Assembly (NCBI RefSeq): GCF_021401345.1
Contig: NZ_JACBGE010000014.1
Coordinates: 1 to 64,000, forward strand
Direction of reading: 5' to 3'
DNA: 64,000 nucleotides
From: Hydrogenophaga sp. NFH-34
GTDB lineage: Bacteria > Pseudomonadota > Gammaproteobacteria > Burkholderiales > Burkholderiaceae_C
In this document: positions 8,590 through 16,699 of the stretch, one piece after another
Position numbering within the stretch: the first letter of the stretch is position 1
Layout of the letters: each line of letters starts with the position of its first letter
Program-made: the position numbers and the translations under genes
Notes under the pieces: model-generated
The model's input: only the letters and a program-made list of their open reading frames with translations
Databases searched by the model: none
What the model was told of the DNA's origin: nothing

Positions 8590-9483
8590 TCAGCGGCGGC
8601 TGAACAGTTGCTGGAGCCCCGCAGCGGGTTGACCGTCGAAAGGCAGGCCCAGCGCCCCCATCACGGGCGGGCAATCGGCATCGCCCGGAAAGCTCATGCA
8701 GCCCGGTGAGGTCTGGGGAGCGTTGACGTCCACATTGGCCTGAGCGAGCACGCGGCCGATATCGGCCACCACGGTGTGGCGGCCCGGATCGAAGTCCGGG
8801 AACGCAACCACCACGCGGTTGGGGTTCTGGCAGGCGCTGGGCGCGCTGGTGCGGCTGGCGGCAGCGCACACGGTGCTGCCCAGGTGCACCGAATAACGCG
8901 TGGTCGGGCCCTGCGGGCCTGCAGCGCCCGGCTTCTCCGGGGACAGGCCGCTGGAGGTGGTGTCGAACTTCAGGAACTTGTAACCACCCTGCCAGTTCCA
9001 GAACATCGCCGTGCTGTTCAGCGGCGAGGGGGCCACCGTCGGGTCGCCATGGTTGAGCGCGAAAGGCACCCCCAGCGTGAAACGCACACCGGTGTAGCTG
9101 CCGGCCGGTACCGTGCCCCGCACCTGGGTGTTCATGCCCGTGGTGCCATTGCGGCACACGCCCGCGCCGTTCTCGAAGTCGAGCAGCGCCACGTTCTGGA
9201 ACTGCCAGACGCCGTCCTGGGCCAGTTGCACGGGCACCGCCTCACCGCCGGCCGTGAGCATATGGACTTCGCTGACGTAGAAACGGAAGTCCGAAGGGGT
9301 GACGGTCGAACCGGTGCTGCCGATACCGGTATAGCGCTGGCCGCACTGGAAGGGCTGACCCAGGACTTCGGCCGCAAAGTTCAACGTCACGGGCTGCGTC
9401 CCGCTCGCTGTCGGCGCCGAGGCGCATGCTGCCAGCAGGGCCGAGAGAGCCAGGGAGGTGGCCAGTAAAAACGGACGGTGCAT
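8590..9483 (-). CDS. mbnP: MbnP-family copper-binding lipoprotein
   Basis: A 297-residue protein of the MbnP family (formerly the four-Cys partner of the 'metallo-mystery pair'). In characterised members the MbnH partner converts a conserved tryptophan to kynurenine, which then helps bind copper. Here the N-terminus has a lipobox LLAAC with the lipidated cysteine at residue 20. Further cysteines lie at 47, 110, 206, 218, 262 and 271. Candidate target tryptophans are W93 (GVWQFQN) and W162/W164 (MFWNWQGGYKF). The C-terminal CMSFPGDADC is also typical. The ATG at 9483 is chosen because it begins the signal sequence. It is 38 bp downstream of a PCuAC gene, consistent with a copper role. Confidence 0.88.
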   Translation of the reverse strand: MHRPFLLATSLALSALLAACASAPTASGTQPVTLNFAAEVLGQPFQCGQRYTGIGSTGSTVTPSDFRFYVSEVHMLTAGGEAVPVQLAQDGVWQFQNVALLDFENGAGVCRNGTTGMNTQVRGTVPAGSYTGVRFTLGVPFALNHGDPTVAPSPLNSTAMFWNWQGGYKFLKFDTTSSGLSPEKPGAAGPQGPTTRYSVHLGSTVCAAASRTSAPSACQNPNRVVVAFPDFDPGRHTVVADIGRVLAQANVDVNAPQTSPGCMSFPGDADCPPVMGALGLPFDGQPAAGLQQLFSRR

Positions 9484-9521
9484 CACGATCTCCAAAATGT
9501 CTGAAAGGAACAAAAACGGCG

Positions 9522-10022
9522 TCAGTGCGCGTGGGGGGCGAGGGCCCCGGGCTTCTCTGCACGGGGTGTCTGGACCCAAACCGTGACGGTGTGCGTGCCG
9601 GCGTGTTCGAACACCAGCGTCACCGGGAAGCGGTCTCCGTCCCGCAAAGGTGACTTCAGGTTCAGCAACATGAGGTGAACCCCCTGGGCATCGCCGTGCC
9701 GCAGCGACACGGTGGTCTGGGCCGGCAGATCGAGCGCGGGTTGTGCCCGCATGCGCATCACGTCTCCGTCCATCTGCATCCGGTGGATCTCCACACGTTC
9801 GGCAGCGGGCGTGGTGGCCGACAGCAGCCGGTCGGGCGTGCGACCGGTGTTCCTGATGCCGCGGAAATACACCGCGCCGGTGTTCAGGCCCGGCCGTGTG
9901 GGGGTGGCATAGGGGTGATCGATGCGCAGTGCACCGGCCTTGAAGTCGTGCGCATGGGCCACGACCCCCAGCGCTCCCAGGGACAGCGCCACGGCGGCGC
10001 TCCAGACCATTCGTCGTTGCAT
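9522..10022 (-). CDS. PCuAC-family periplasmic copper chaperone (first copy)
   Basis: Periplasmic Cu(I) chaperone of the PCuAC/DUF461 family, 166 residues, which passes copper to acceptors such as cytochrome oxidase. A signal peptide (about 1-24) ends before HDFKAG. The Met/His copper site is visible: VEIHRMQM (H80, M82, M84), VMRM (M89, M91) and GVHLML (H116, M118), matching the family pattern of HxM, M and HxM. The C-terminus ends in a short His-rich tail (APHAH). It sits between a PepSY protein gene (26 bp upstream) and mbnP (38 bp downstream). A second PCuAC gene lies 3 kb upstream. Nothing is missing from the copper site. Confidence 0.92.
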   Translation of the reverse strand: MQRRMVWSAAVALSLGALGVVAHAHDFKAGALRIDHPYATPTRPGLNTGAVYFRGIRNTGRTPDRLLSATTPAAERVEIHRMQMDGDVMRMRAQPALDLPAQTTVSLRHGDAQGVHLMLLNLKSPLRDGDRFPVTLVFEHAGTHTVTVWVQTPRAEKPGALAPHAH

Positions 10023-10048
10023 GAAAAACTCCTTGAATGCGCGGCCGG

Positions 10049-11464
10049 TCAGCTCAGCGCGGTCTTGAGCGCTGGCAGACGCGAGATCACCAGCCAGTCG
10101 AGCAGCAGCACGCCCAGCAGCACGGCGCCGGACAGCGGGAACAGCACCGCCGTAACCAGCATCACCAGCGCCCCGGTCTTCCAGCGCGCGGCGCGGGCGG
10201 GCACGCCGGGGGCCACCAGACGGCCGGCGCCAGCGGGACGGCGCTTCCACCACATGACGATGCCGCTGACGCACAGGAACACCACCGCCAGACAGAACAC
10301 CACGTTGAGCACCGCACTCCACAGCCCCATGTCGCCCTGGTGCAGCGCAATGCCCACGGCCATGGCCTTGGCCATGGGCGAGTAGTCGGCAAACGCGGCC
10401 TCGGCCAGCACCTGGCCGCTGTAGCGGTCGATGTGCAGATAGCGGTCGTGGGTGGGGTTGCTCAGGTCGCCGCTCATGCTGTCGGCGCTGACGGTGTAGA
10501 CGCCGCTCTCGCTTTGCGGCACGGCGATGCGGAACTGCCCGCTGAAGCCGCTGCGGCGCGCGAAGTCGGCCACGGCGTCGAGGTTGACCGGCTGGCCGGA
10601 CGGAATGCCGGGGGCGCCGGCCTGCGAACCGGACACGGGCAGCGGCGTCTGCTCCAGCCCCCAGGGCACTTCCTTGAGGCCGTTGGCCGAGAGGCTGGCG
10701 TGGGTGGCGTCGGACAGCGGCACGTTGTCCCACTTGGTGGCCGGGAAACTGCCCCAGGGCTGCACGAACTGGTTGCCCCACACGCCCGACCAGGCCAGCC
10801 CGCTGAGCAGAAAGCCGAGCAGGATCACGCCGATCCAGGCCCCCACGCTCACATGCCAGGCCTTCCAGGCCGCGCGACCCCGCTGCGCCCAACCGGGCCA
10901 GAACAGCTGGCGCCAGCCCCCGGGGGTGCGCGGCCAGGCCATGTACAGCCCGGTGAGAATCAGCACGATGCCCAGGCCGGCGGCGATTTCGATCAGGCGA
11001 TCGCCCACGTCGCCAATCAGCAGCGTGCCATGGATCTTCTCGGCCCAGGCGAAGACGGTGTCTTCCTTGTTCACGACACGGATCACGCTGGCGGTGTACG
11101 GGTCCACAGCCACCGATTCGGTGCGGCCATCCACCCCCACGTCAAACCAACTGGGCGCGGTGGCGGTCTTGGGCGCCAGGTAGCTGCGCAACTGCCCTTG
11201 CGGCCACTGCGCCAACGCGGCCTCGGCCTGCGTGCTCACCGGCACGGTCTGCGCCTGCGGGCTGACCACGATCTTCATGCCCAACCGGGTCTGGAAACCG
11301 GTGAAAAACACCATCACCAGCCCGGTCACGGCCAGCATCAGCAGAAAAGGCACCACGTACAGGCCGGCGTAAAAATGCCAGCGCCAGGCCAGGGCGTGGA
11401 ATCGGCCCAGCGCGGGTTGGCGCGGGGCGGCGGCCCGTTCGGCCTGGGCGGGATGGGGTGTCAT
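10049..11464 (-). CDS. PepSY-associated membrane protein
   Basis: Integral membrane protein of 471 residues of the PepSY-TM family, often found with TonB receptors and iron or copper uptake genes, where members are suspected to act as reductases or in uptake across the inner membrane. I see a first membrane segment at about 30-50 (FYAGLYVVPFLLMLAVTGLVM), then a large periplasmic region, a helix near 175-195 (AAGLGIVLILTGLYMAW), one near 225-245 (WIGVILLGFLLSGLAW), and C-terminal helices near 375-395 and 435-465. The W/H-rich first helix (WRWHFYAGLY) fits heme or metal ligation. The ATG at 11464 is chosen over an upstream in-frame start. It is followed after 26 bp by a PCuAC gene. Confidence 0.85.
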   Translation of the reverse strand: MTPHPAQAERAAAPRQPALGRFHALAWRWHFYAGLYVVPFLLMLAVTGLVMVFFTGFQTRLGMKIVVSPQAQTVPVSTQAEAALAQWPQGQLRSYLAPKTATAPSWFDVGVDGRTESVAVDPYTASVIRVVNKEDTVFAWAEKIHGTLLIGDVGDRLIEIAAGLGIVLILTGLYMAWPRTPGGWRQLFWPGWAQRGRAAWKAWHVSVGAWIGVILLGFLLSGLAWSGVWGNQFVQPWGSFPATKWDNVPLSDATHASLSANGLKEVPWGLEQTPLPVSGSQAGAPGIPSGQPVNLDAVADFARRSGFSGQFRIAVPQSESGVYTVSADSMSGDLSNPTHDRYLHIDRYSGQVLAEAAFADYSPMAKAMAVGIALHQGDMGLWSAVLNVVFCLAVVFLCVSGIVMWWKRRPAGAGRLVAPGVPARAARWKTGALVMLVTAVLFPLSGAVLLGVLLLDWLVISRLPALKTALS

Positions 11465-11505
11465 GTTTGTCTCCTCGGACCTGTCGACAGATGGAAAAAA
11501 GAGGT

Positions 11506-12153
11506 TCAGGCCGCCGCGGCCTGCCATGCCGGGGCGGACGCGTCGTTGGCGCTGGCAAACCAGCGCAGCGCCGGCGTCTGGGTGGCAGGCGGCCCGGGCT
11601 TGCGGCTGCGCGGCGGCAGCAGGCGCGCCAGTGCGCGGCAGACGGTTTCGTGTTTGGCGTCCACCACCTGGGCCACTTCGCGCAGGGCAGGCAGCGCCTC
11701 GCGGATGTGGTCAGACAGCGCGCGCGCCTCGGCGTCGTCGCCCTGGGCCTGCCGCCAGGCATGGCCCAGCAGTTGCAGCAGGTGCACCAGCCGCTGCGGA
11801 ACCGGCCCGGTGCGCAAGGCGGCCATGTCCTGGCAACGCGTCTGCTGCTGCATGAGCGCCTGGCGCAGCAGGGTGTCGCGTTCGGCATCGCTGTCAAAAC
11901 GCACAGAAGCGAGCCGCGCCGGGGTCAGCGCGGTGGCGCTGTAGCGGTAGGCCTGGTCGCACAGGGCTTCGATGCCCACCAGGTCACCAGCCAGGGCGAC
12001 CTGCACCAGTTGCCGGGTGTGGCCGATCACGCGATCGATACGGATTTCGCCGCTGACCACACGCCAGAGCGGCCCGCGCTCGCCGCTGGCGAACACGGAT
12101 TGGGAGGCGGGGCACACGAGCACCGCCGACGAAGAAGACGAAAGAGAAGACAT
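11506..12153 (-). CDS. Crp/Fnr-family transcriptional regulator
   Basis: A 215-residue cytoplasmic DNA-binding protein of the Crp/Fnr family. The N-terminal half is a compact cyclic-nucleotide-type sensory domain (GPLWRVVSGEIRI, then GDLVGIEALC). The middle is the long dimerisation helix (about 95-135). The C-terminus has a winged-helix with recognition region LREVAQVVDAKHETVCRALARL. The N-terminal FNR cysteine cluster is absent, but single cysteines occur at 14, 65, 107 and near 170. It is the only regulator inside the metal-uptake run, 41 bp upstream of the PepSY gene, so it is the obvious candidate to control these genes. The effector is unknown. Confidence 0.85.
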   Translation of the reverse strand: MSSLSSSSSAVLVCPASQSVFASGERGPLWRVVSGEIRIDRVIGHTRQLVQVALAGDLVGIEALCDQAYRYSATALTPARLASVRFDSDAERDTLLRQALMQQQTRCQDMAALRTGPVPQRLVHLLQLLGHAWRQAQGDDAEARALSDHIREALPALREVAQVVDAKHETVCRALARLLPPRSRKPGPPATQTPALRWFASANDASAPAWQAAAA

Positions 12154-12237
12154 GTCCTGCTCCTGAAAGGCCGGAAGACAGGCAGGCCCGACCGGGTCTG
12201 CCCCCGGCGGCGCACCAGCGCCGCCTCACCGAGCGGT

Positions 12238-12675
12238 TCAGGCCGGAGGACCCCGGGCAGGCAGCGGCCCGGTGGGGGCCGGTATCACCGGCTCGGCCGG
12301 TGGCGCCCGCGACAGGCGCATCAGCAGCCCGGCCGGCAGGCCGAGCGTGGGCGTTTCATCGGGCAGGCAGCGGTCCAGCGACAGGCCGCACAGCGCGCAG
12401 TGGTCGAGCGCGCCAGCATGCAGCCCTGCAGCGGGCTGCTCGCGCGCCGGCTCCGCCGCCTGGGCCTGGGCGCTGGCCACGTCGACCTGCACCCAGCGGA
12501 TGCCGCCGGGGCCGCAAATCTCCACCCAGCCGCTGCCCGGCGCCGCCGCGCCCGGCGGCCCGCCACCGGCCCCCAGCGCGCGCGAGAACGCGGGCGCCAG
12601 GCTGGCCAGCAGCATCATGGCCAGCACCCAGCGGGTGAGGCCACGGGCCGTGACGGACAGGCGGGAGAGGGTCAT
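12238..12675 (-). CDS. DUF2946-type small membrane protein with HCALC motif
   Basis: A 145-residue protein with a single N-terminal hydrophobic helix (about residues 14-33, RWVLAMMLLASLAPAFSRAL) and a C-terminal DHCALCGL motif (C93, C96). Further cysteines lie at 54 and 103. This arrangement matches DUF2946, a family of unknown function recurrent beside copper genes such as PCuAC and TonB receptors. The CxxC with a flanking histidine suggests metal or heme binding on the periplasmic side. It lies 36 bp downstream of a PCuAC gene. A second protein with the same design is at 15527-15886. The function is not established. Confidence 0.75.
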   Translation of the reverse strand: MTLSRLSVTARGLTRWVLAMMLLASLAPAFSRALGAGGGPPGAAAPGSGWVEICGPGGIRWVQVDVASAQAQAAEPAREQPAAGLHAGALDHCALCGLSLDRCLPDETPTLGLPAGLLMRLSRAPPAEPVIPAPTGPLPARGPPA

Positions 12676-12711
12676 CGGGCGAGCGGGATCAGCGCCTCAG
12701 GGCTTCTCCGG

Positions 12712-13224
12712 TCAGTGCTTGTGCGCGCCGTGGCCACCCTGGTCGCCCTGGGGCGCGGCCATGCCGGCGCTGTTGATCGGACGGGCGGGCGCCTGCAGCT
12801 CGACGGTCTCGCGCTTGCCGTCCTTGCCTTCGAAGACCAGGGTCAGCGGCACGGTGTCACCGGCTTTCACCTGGCTCTTCAGATCCATCAGCATCACGTG
12901 GTAGCCACCGGGCTTGAGTTCCACGGCCTTGCCGGCGGGCAACTCCAGCCCGGCCGGCAGGGCGCGCATTTTCATGACGTTGTTGTCCATCGCCATTTCG
13001 TGGATTTCCACCACGCCGGCGACGGGCGACTGCACGGCCACCAGCTTGCTGTCAGCCTTGGCCGTCAGCTGCATGAACGCGCCGGTGGCTTTTTGCTGGG
13101 CGACGGTGGCACGCACCCAGGCGTCCTTGACGTCGACGCTGGTGCTGCCGTGGGCGTGGCCGTCGTGGGCGGCGGCGCTCAGCGAAGCCAGGGCCATGAG
13201 GCTGGCGGTGATGAAGGTTTTCAT
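12712..13224 (-). CDS. PCuAC-family periplasmic copper chaperone (second copy)
   Basis: Second PCuAC copper chaperone of the cluster, 170 residues. A signal peptide (about 1-19) precedes an unusually His-rich mature N-terminus (HDGHAHG), and the C-terminus is also His-rich (GGHGAHKH). The Cu site is intact: VEIHEMAM (H75, M77), VMKM (M84, M86) and GGYHVML (H109, M111). The added His-rich ends, which suit Cu(II) binding, are weaker in the first copy. The ATG at 13224 has AGGAGC-type bases upstream. It follows a TonB receptor gene (53 bp) and precedes the DUF2946 gene. The role is delivery or buffering of copper entering through the receptor. Confidence 0.93.
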   Translation of the reverse strand: MKTFITASLMALASLSAAAHDGHAHGSTSVDVKDAWVRATVAQQKATGAFMQLTAKADSKLVAVQSPVAGVVEIHEMAMDNNVMKMRALPAGLELPAGKAVELKPGGYHVMLMDLKSQVKAGDTVPLTLVFEGKDGKRETVELQAPARPINSAGMAAPQGDQGGHGAHKH

Positions 13225-13277
13225 GGGTAAGCTCCTTGGACAGGGGATGGAAAACAGAAAGAAATAACAGGCAACGC

Positions 13278-15335
13278 TCAGGGCATGCGCCAGCTCAGGC
13301 CGGCGTAGACCGCGCGGCCGTCGCCCGGGAAGTAATAGGCCCCGTCGGCGCCCCGCACCTGGGCCTGCACCGCGGTGGTGGCCACGTAGCGGCGATCGCT
13401 CAAATTGCGGCCTTCGACGAACCAGCTCCAGCCCTGGCCCAGTTCGCCGCTGAACGAGAGGTTCCACAGCGCGTACCCCGGGGCCGACACGGTGTTGGCG
13501 TGGTCGACCCAGGTTTTGCCGGGCAACCACTCCAGACCGGGCGTCACGGTCAGCCACGGCGCGGCCTTCCAGCGCAGTTCGGCACGCAGCAGGTGCGGCG
13601 GAATGCCGGCCAGGCGCTTGTCGCCATAGAGCGGATCACCGTCGAAGCGGAAGTCGTTGTAGAGGTACTGGAGGCGCAACGCGAACGACGGCGCCACCGG
13701 CACGCTGGCCGACAGCTCCAGCCCCTGGTGCACGGTGCGGTCGGCGTTGGTCGTGCCCAGCGCTGCGCCGGTGGCGTCGGTGAGTGCCAGCAGTTCGTGG
13801 CGGACCCGCGCGTGGTAGACCGCCATGTCCCACGAAAGGTCCCCCGCGCGACCGCGCCAGCCCGCTTCGACCGTGGTGGCCTTTTGCGGATGGCCCAGCG
13901 GCCATTGCGGCCGAACCACCATCTCGCCAATGGGCGGCACTTCGTCGCTGCCACTCACGTTGGCGTAGGCCTGGGCCGTCGGGGTCAGCGCGTACAGCAC
14001 GCCCAGCTTGGGGGCCACATGGTCGAATGCGGTGTCGTAGCTGGCCGAAGGCGTGGTGTGGTTGTCTACCCGCCGCTTCACCCGGACCGCCTGGGCCCCG
14101 GCCTGCACGGTCCAGCGTTCATCCAGCCCGTGCGCGTATTCGCCGTACAGCGTGTCCTGGCGCGCACGCAAGGTATTGCGGCCGGTGGCCGCGCCGGCCT
14201 GCCCGCCCACATTGGCGAAGCGCCATTCTTCCCCCTTGAGACGGGCCGAGGACAGGCCGGCCGTGAGCTGCCGCGTCAGCCCCGCTGGGCCCCACGCGGC
14301 CACCACGCGCGAATCGAAACCGCTGTCGCGCAGGTCCTGCTGGAGGATCCCCATGGTCATGGCGTGGAACCGGTCGCGCTCGGAGGTGTGGGCCACGGTG
14401 GTCCAGCGCACCTGGTCGCTGAGCTGCCACGTGGCCCGCACGGCCCCCCGGGTGCGCGTGTAGTTGTTGACCGCGTTCTGGTTCACATAACCGGGCGCGG
14501 CCTGACGCGGATCGGTGTTCAGGGCCGCACGGGTCAGGCTGCCGGGCATCTGCAGATCGGCATCAAGGTAAGCCAGGAAGGCGCGCAGCTCCAGCCCCTC
14601 CCCCACCTGTGCCCCCACGTTGGCCGAAACGCGGCGGGTCCGCGTGGCCGACTGTTCGCGCCAGCCGTCCTGGCGGCTGTCGCTGACACTGAGATAGCCA
14701 TCCAGCGCCTCATGGCGGCCGGCCAGGCTGGCCTGCACCTGCTGCTGGCCGAAAGAGCCCGCCTGCAGCCGCAGCGACGCGCGCGGCGCCGTCAGGCCAG
14801 TGGGGGAGACAAAGTTCACCGCACCCCCCAGGCCGTTGGCCCCGTACTCCAGCGCGTTGGCGCCGCGCCAGACTTCGACGTACTGCGTGGACAGCGGATC
14901 GACGGACTGGAAATCACCGGCCCCGTCGGCCTGGTTCAGCGGTGTGCCGTCCTGGTAGATCTGGATGCCCCGCATCAGGAACCCGCGCTGGATGCCCGAA
15001 CCCCGGATGGAAAACCGCGCCTCCTGCCCGTGCCGGGTCTGGGCCAGCACCCCGGGCGCCCAGGCCAGGGCATCGGTCAGCGTGGCAGCGCGCCCCTGGC
15101 GGAAGCTGTCGGCCGTGACCAGCGCCGTGCCACCAGCACGCTGTGACAGGGCTTCCCGGGCTTGCTCCTGGGCTTGCTCGGCCAGCGCGTCGACCGACCC
15201 GCTGGCGCGGACCTCCACCGTGGGCAACACCGGAAGGGGCGCCGCAGCGGGCGCGGCGGTCTGCGGCCAGGCGGCCGCGGGCATGAACAAGGCGCCTGCC
15301 GATACGCAGCACGCCCACCATCGCAAAGAAACCAT
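13278..15335 (-). CDS. TonB-dependent receptor, FecA/YncD-like
   Basis: Outer-membrane TonB-dependent receptor of 685 residues with a signal peptide ending near AWPQ (about 25) and a TonB-box region LPTVEVRAS. The plug (about 65-185) contains FSIRGSGIQRGFLMRGIQ and VEVWRGANALEYGANGLGG, and a C-terminal barrel strand ends GLSWRMP. It lacks the CPNHMNP-type plug sequence of the OprC/NosA copper receptors, so a copper ligand is inferred only from the PCuAC chaperone encoded 53 bp downstream. No STN domain is present, so it is a transporter rather than a signalling receptor. It begins the larger part of the metal-uptake run, after a 190-bp upstream gap in which I see no clear operator. Confidence 0.87.
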   Translation of the reverse strand: MVSLRWWACCVSAGALFMPAAAWPQTAAPAAAPLPVLPTVEVRASGSVDALAEQAQEQAREALSQRAGGTALVTADSFRQGRAATLTDALAWAPGVLAQTRHGQEARFSIRGSGIQRGFLMRGIQIYQDGTPLNQADGAGDFQSVDPLSTQYVEVWRGANALEYGANGLGGAVNFVSPTGLTAPRASLRLQAGSFGQQQVQASLAGRHEALDGYLSVSDSRQDGWREQSATRTRRVSANVGAQVGEGLELRAFLAYLDADLQMPGSLTRAALNTDPRQAAPGYVNQNAVNNYTRTRGAVRATWQLSDQVRWTTVAHTSERDRFHAMTMGILQQDLRDSGFDSRVVAAWGPAGLTRQLTAGLSSARLKGEEWRFANVGGQAGAATGRNTLRARQDTLYGEYAHGLDERWTVQAGAQAVRVKRRVDNHTTPSASYDTAFDHVAPKLGVLYALTPTAQAYANVSGSDEVPPIGEMVVRPQWPLGHPQKATTVEAGWRGRAGDLSWDMAVYHARVRHELLALTDATGAALGTTNADRTVHQGLELSASVPVAPSFALRLQYLYNDFRFDGDPLYGDKRLAGIPPHLLRAELRWKAAPWLTVTPGLEWLPGKTWVDHANTVSAPGYALWNLSFSGELGQGWSWFVEGRNLSDRRYVATTAVQAQVRGADGAYYFPGDGRAVYAGLSWRMP

Positions 15336-15526
15336 GAAGATCCACCATCACCGTCGACCCGCCCCGGTTCGACAGGGCCACAGATCGGACGGGGCCCCTG
15401 GGGCCTGACCACCGCAAGAAGATCGGTACCGGGCGGGCCTGCCGCTGCGATACCGAACCGATTGCCGCCGTTCACCGCCGCGATGTCACGGGCCACAGAG
15501 CCCGGAACGCGGAAGCCGGCGACCGT

Positions 15527-15886
15527 TCAGGCGGCGGCCGGCGGGCCGCGGGGGGGCAGTGGTGCCCCGGTCAGGGCCGCGATGTGTGCGGCCGTGAAAG
15601 GATGCAGCGCCTGGCTGAGCGGCTGCACCGGTTCAAAATCCCACGCGATGGCCGGCGTGGGCGGCGTGACCACGAGGCACGCCGGGCAATCGAGCGACGA
15701 ATGGGGCGAGACCACGGCTTCGCCGTTGCTGTCCACCACCACCAGCTTCATGTTGCCCGCCGCCGAACACACCATCTCCACCGAGTGGGGCTGAATGATC
15801 GGCGAGGCCACCGCAACGCCCAGCGTCAACACGAACCACGCCAGGACGAGGCGTGCGAGCGTGGTGGCAGCGCGCAGGGATTGCAT
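15527..15886 (-). CDS. Small DUF2946-like membrane protein with DCPAC motif
   Basis: A 119-residue protein with an N-terminal membrane helix (about 10-28, LARLVLAWFVLTLGVAVA) followed by a short exported part. That part has a cysteine at 40 (MVCSAAGNMKLVV) and a C67-x-x-C70 pair in LDCPACLV. This matches the layout of the HCALC protein at 12238-12675 and DUF2946-like proteins in general. It lies at the upstream edge of the metal-uptake run, 190 bp before the receptor at 15335, and ends in a Pro-rich tail. A metal-related role is inferred from position and cysteines; no function is known. Confidence 0.65.
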   Translation of the reverse strand: MQSLRAATTLARLVLAWFVLTLGVAVASPIIQPHSVEMVCSAAGNMKLVVVDSNGEAVVSPHSSLDCPACLVVTPPTPAIAWDFEPVQPLSQALHPFTAAHIAALTGAPLPPRGPPAAA

Positions 15887-15894
15887 GGCCCCGA

Positions 15895-16698
15895 TTATGA
15901 AGGAAGCCCGCGCCGATCAGGAAGACTGTGCGCCGTATCGGGCGTGGCCGCACCGCAAAGGCCGCCCACCGCCACACGCAGATCGCGGGCCCAGGCGCGG
16001 CGGTCGCGCCCGTCGGCCCGCTGGGGATCGCCGTAAAACACCTCCGCCCCGACCCCCGTGGTGCGCAGCGTGCGCCACACCGATTGCAGCAAGGTGGTGT
16101 CGCCCACGAACAGCGGCGCCTCGCTGGGCTCGCCGGTGGCCGTGTCCACGAAGCGCAGACCGACGGGCAGCGCGGGCGCCTCGGCCACGATGGCGGCCTG
16201 GATCAGGTTGGCATGAAAAGGCAGCAGCGCGCGGCCGTCGCCCGTGGTGCCTTCAGGAAAGACCGCCAGCCGGGCATGGCCGCGCAGACCCTCGGCCATC
16301 TGGTGCACCACGCGCATGGCGTCGCGGCGTTTTTCCCGTTCGATGAAGAGCGTGCCGGCACCGGTCACCAGGGTGCCCAGCACCGGCCAGCGCTTGACGT
16401 CGGCCTTGGACACGAAGCGCACCGGCTGGGCCGCGTTCATCACCAGGATGTCGAGCCAGGAGCTGTGGTTGGCCACCAGCAGCACCGGCCCGCGGGAGGG
16501 CAGCTCCCCCTGCACGCGCAGCGCCACGCCCAGGATGCCCAGCATCTGCCGCGACCATTCGCGCACCAGCAGGTCGCAGGCCTCGGGCGTCAGACGGCCG
16601 AATTCGCTGCGGATGGTCCAGATGCCGCGCAGCACATGGGTCACGGCACGCACGATGCGCCACGCCGCCTGCAGGGGCGAGCGTCGGCCCGCCGCCAC
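15895..16698 (-). CDS. plsC: 1-acyl-sn-glycerol-3-phosphate acyltransferase (PlsC family)
   Basis: Membrane-associated acyltransferase that makes phosphatidic acid from lysophosphatidic acid, or a related lysolipid acyltransferase. The catalytic motif NHSSWLD (N77-D83) matches NHx4D, and FPEGTT (about residue 144) is the glycerol-phosphate-binding block. With the GTG start at 16698 the product is 267 residues, normal for the family. This start lies one base after the pyrC' stop and has AGGCAGGGG upstream. An ATG at 16767 would overlap pyrC' by 68 bp and add a Trp/Cys-rich stretch that looks non-native. The tight spacing suggests co-transcription with the pyrimidine genes, a gene order I believe is common in this family. 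Confidence 0.85.
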   Translation of the reverse strand: MAAGRRSPLQAAWRIVRAVTHVLRGIWTIRSEFGRLTPEACDLLVREWSRQMLGILGVALRVQGELPSRGPVLLVANHSSWLDILVMNAAQPVRFVSKADVKRWPVLGTLVTGAGTLFIEREKRRDAMRVVHQMAEGLRGHARLAVFPEGTTGDGRALLPFHANLIQAAIVAEAPALPVGLRFVDTATGEPSEAPLFVGDTTLLQSVWRTLRTTGVGAEVFYGDPQRADGRDRRAWARDLRVAVGGLCGAATPDTAHSLPDRRGLPS

Positions 16699-16699
16699 C

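Noticed and set aside
15336-15526. Possible cobalamin or other riboswitch upstream of the receptor at 15335
   Set aside because: No B12-box or conserved core could be found; only short GGTACCG/CGGTATCG-like repeats.
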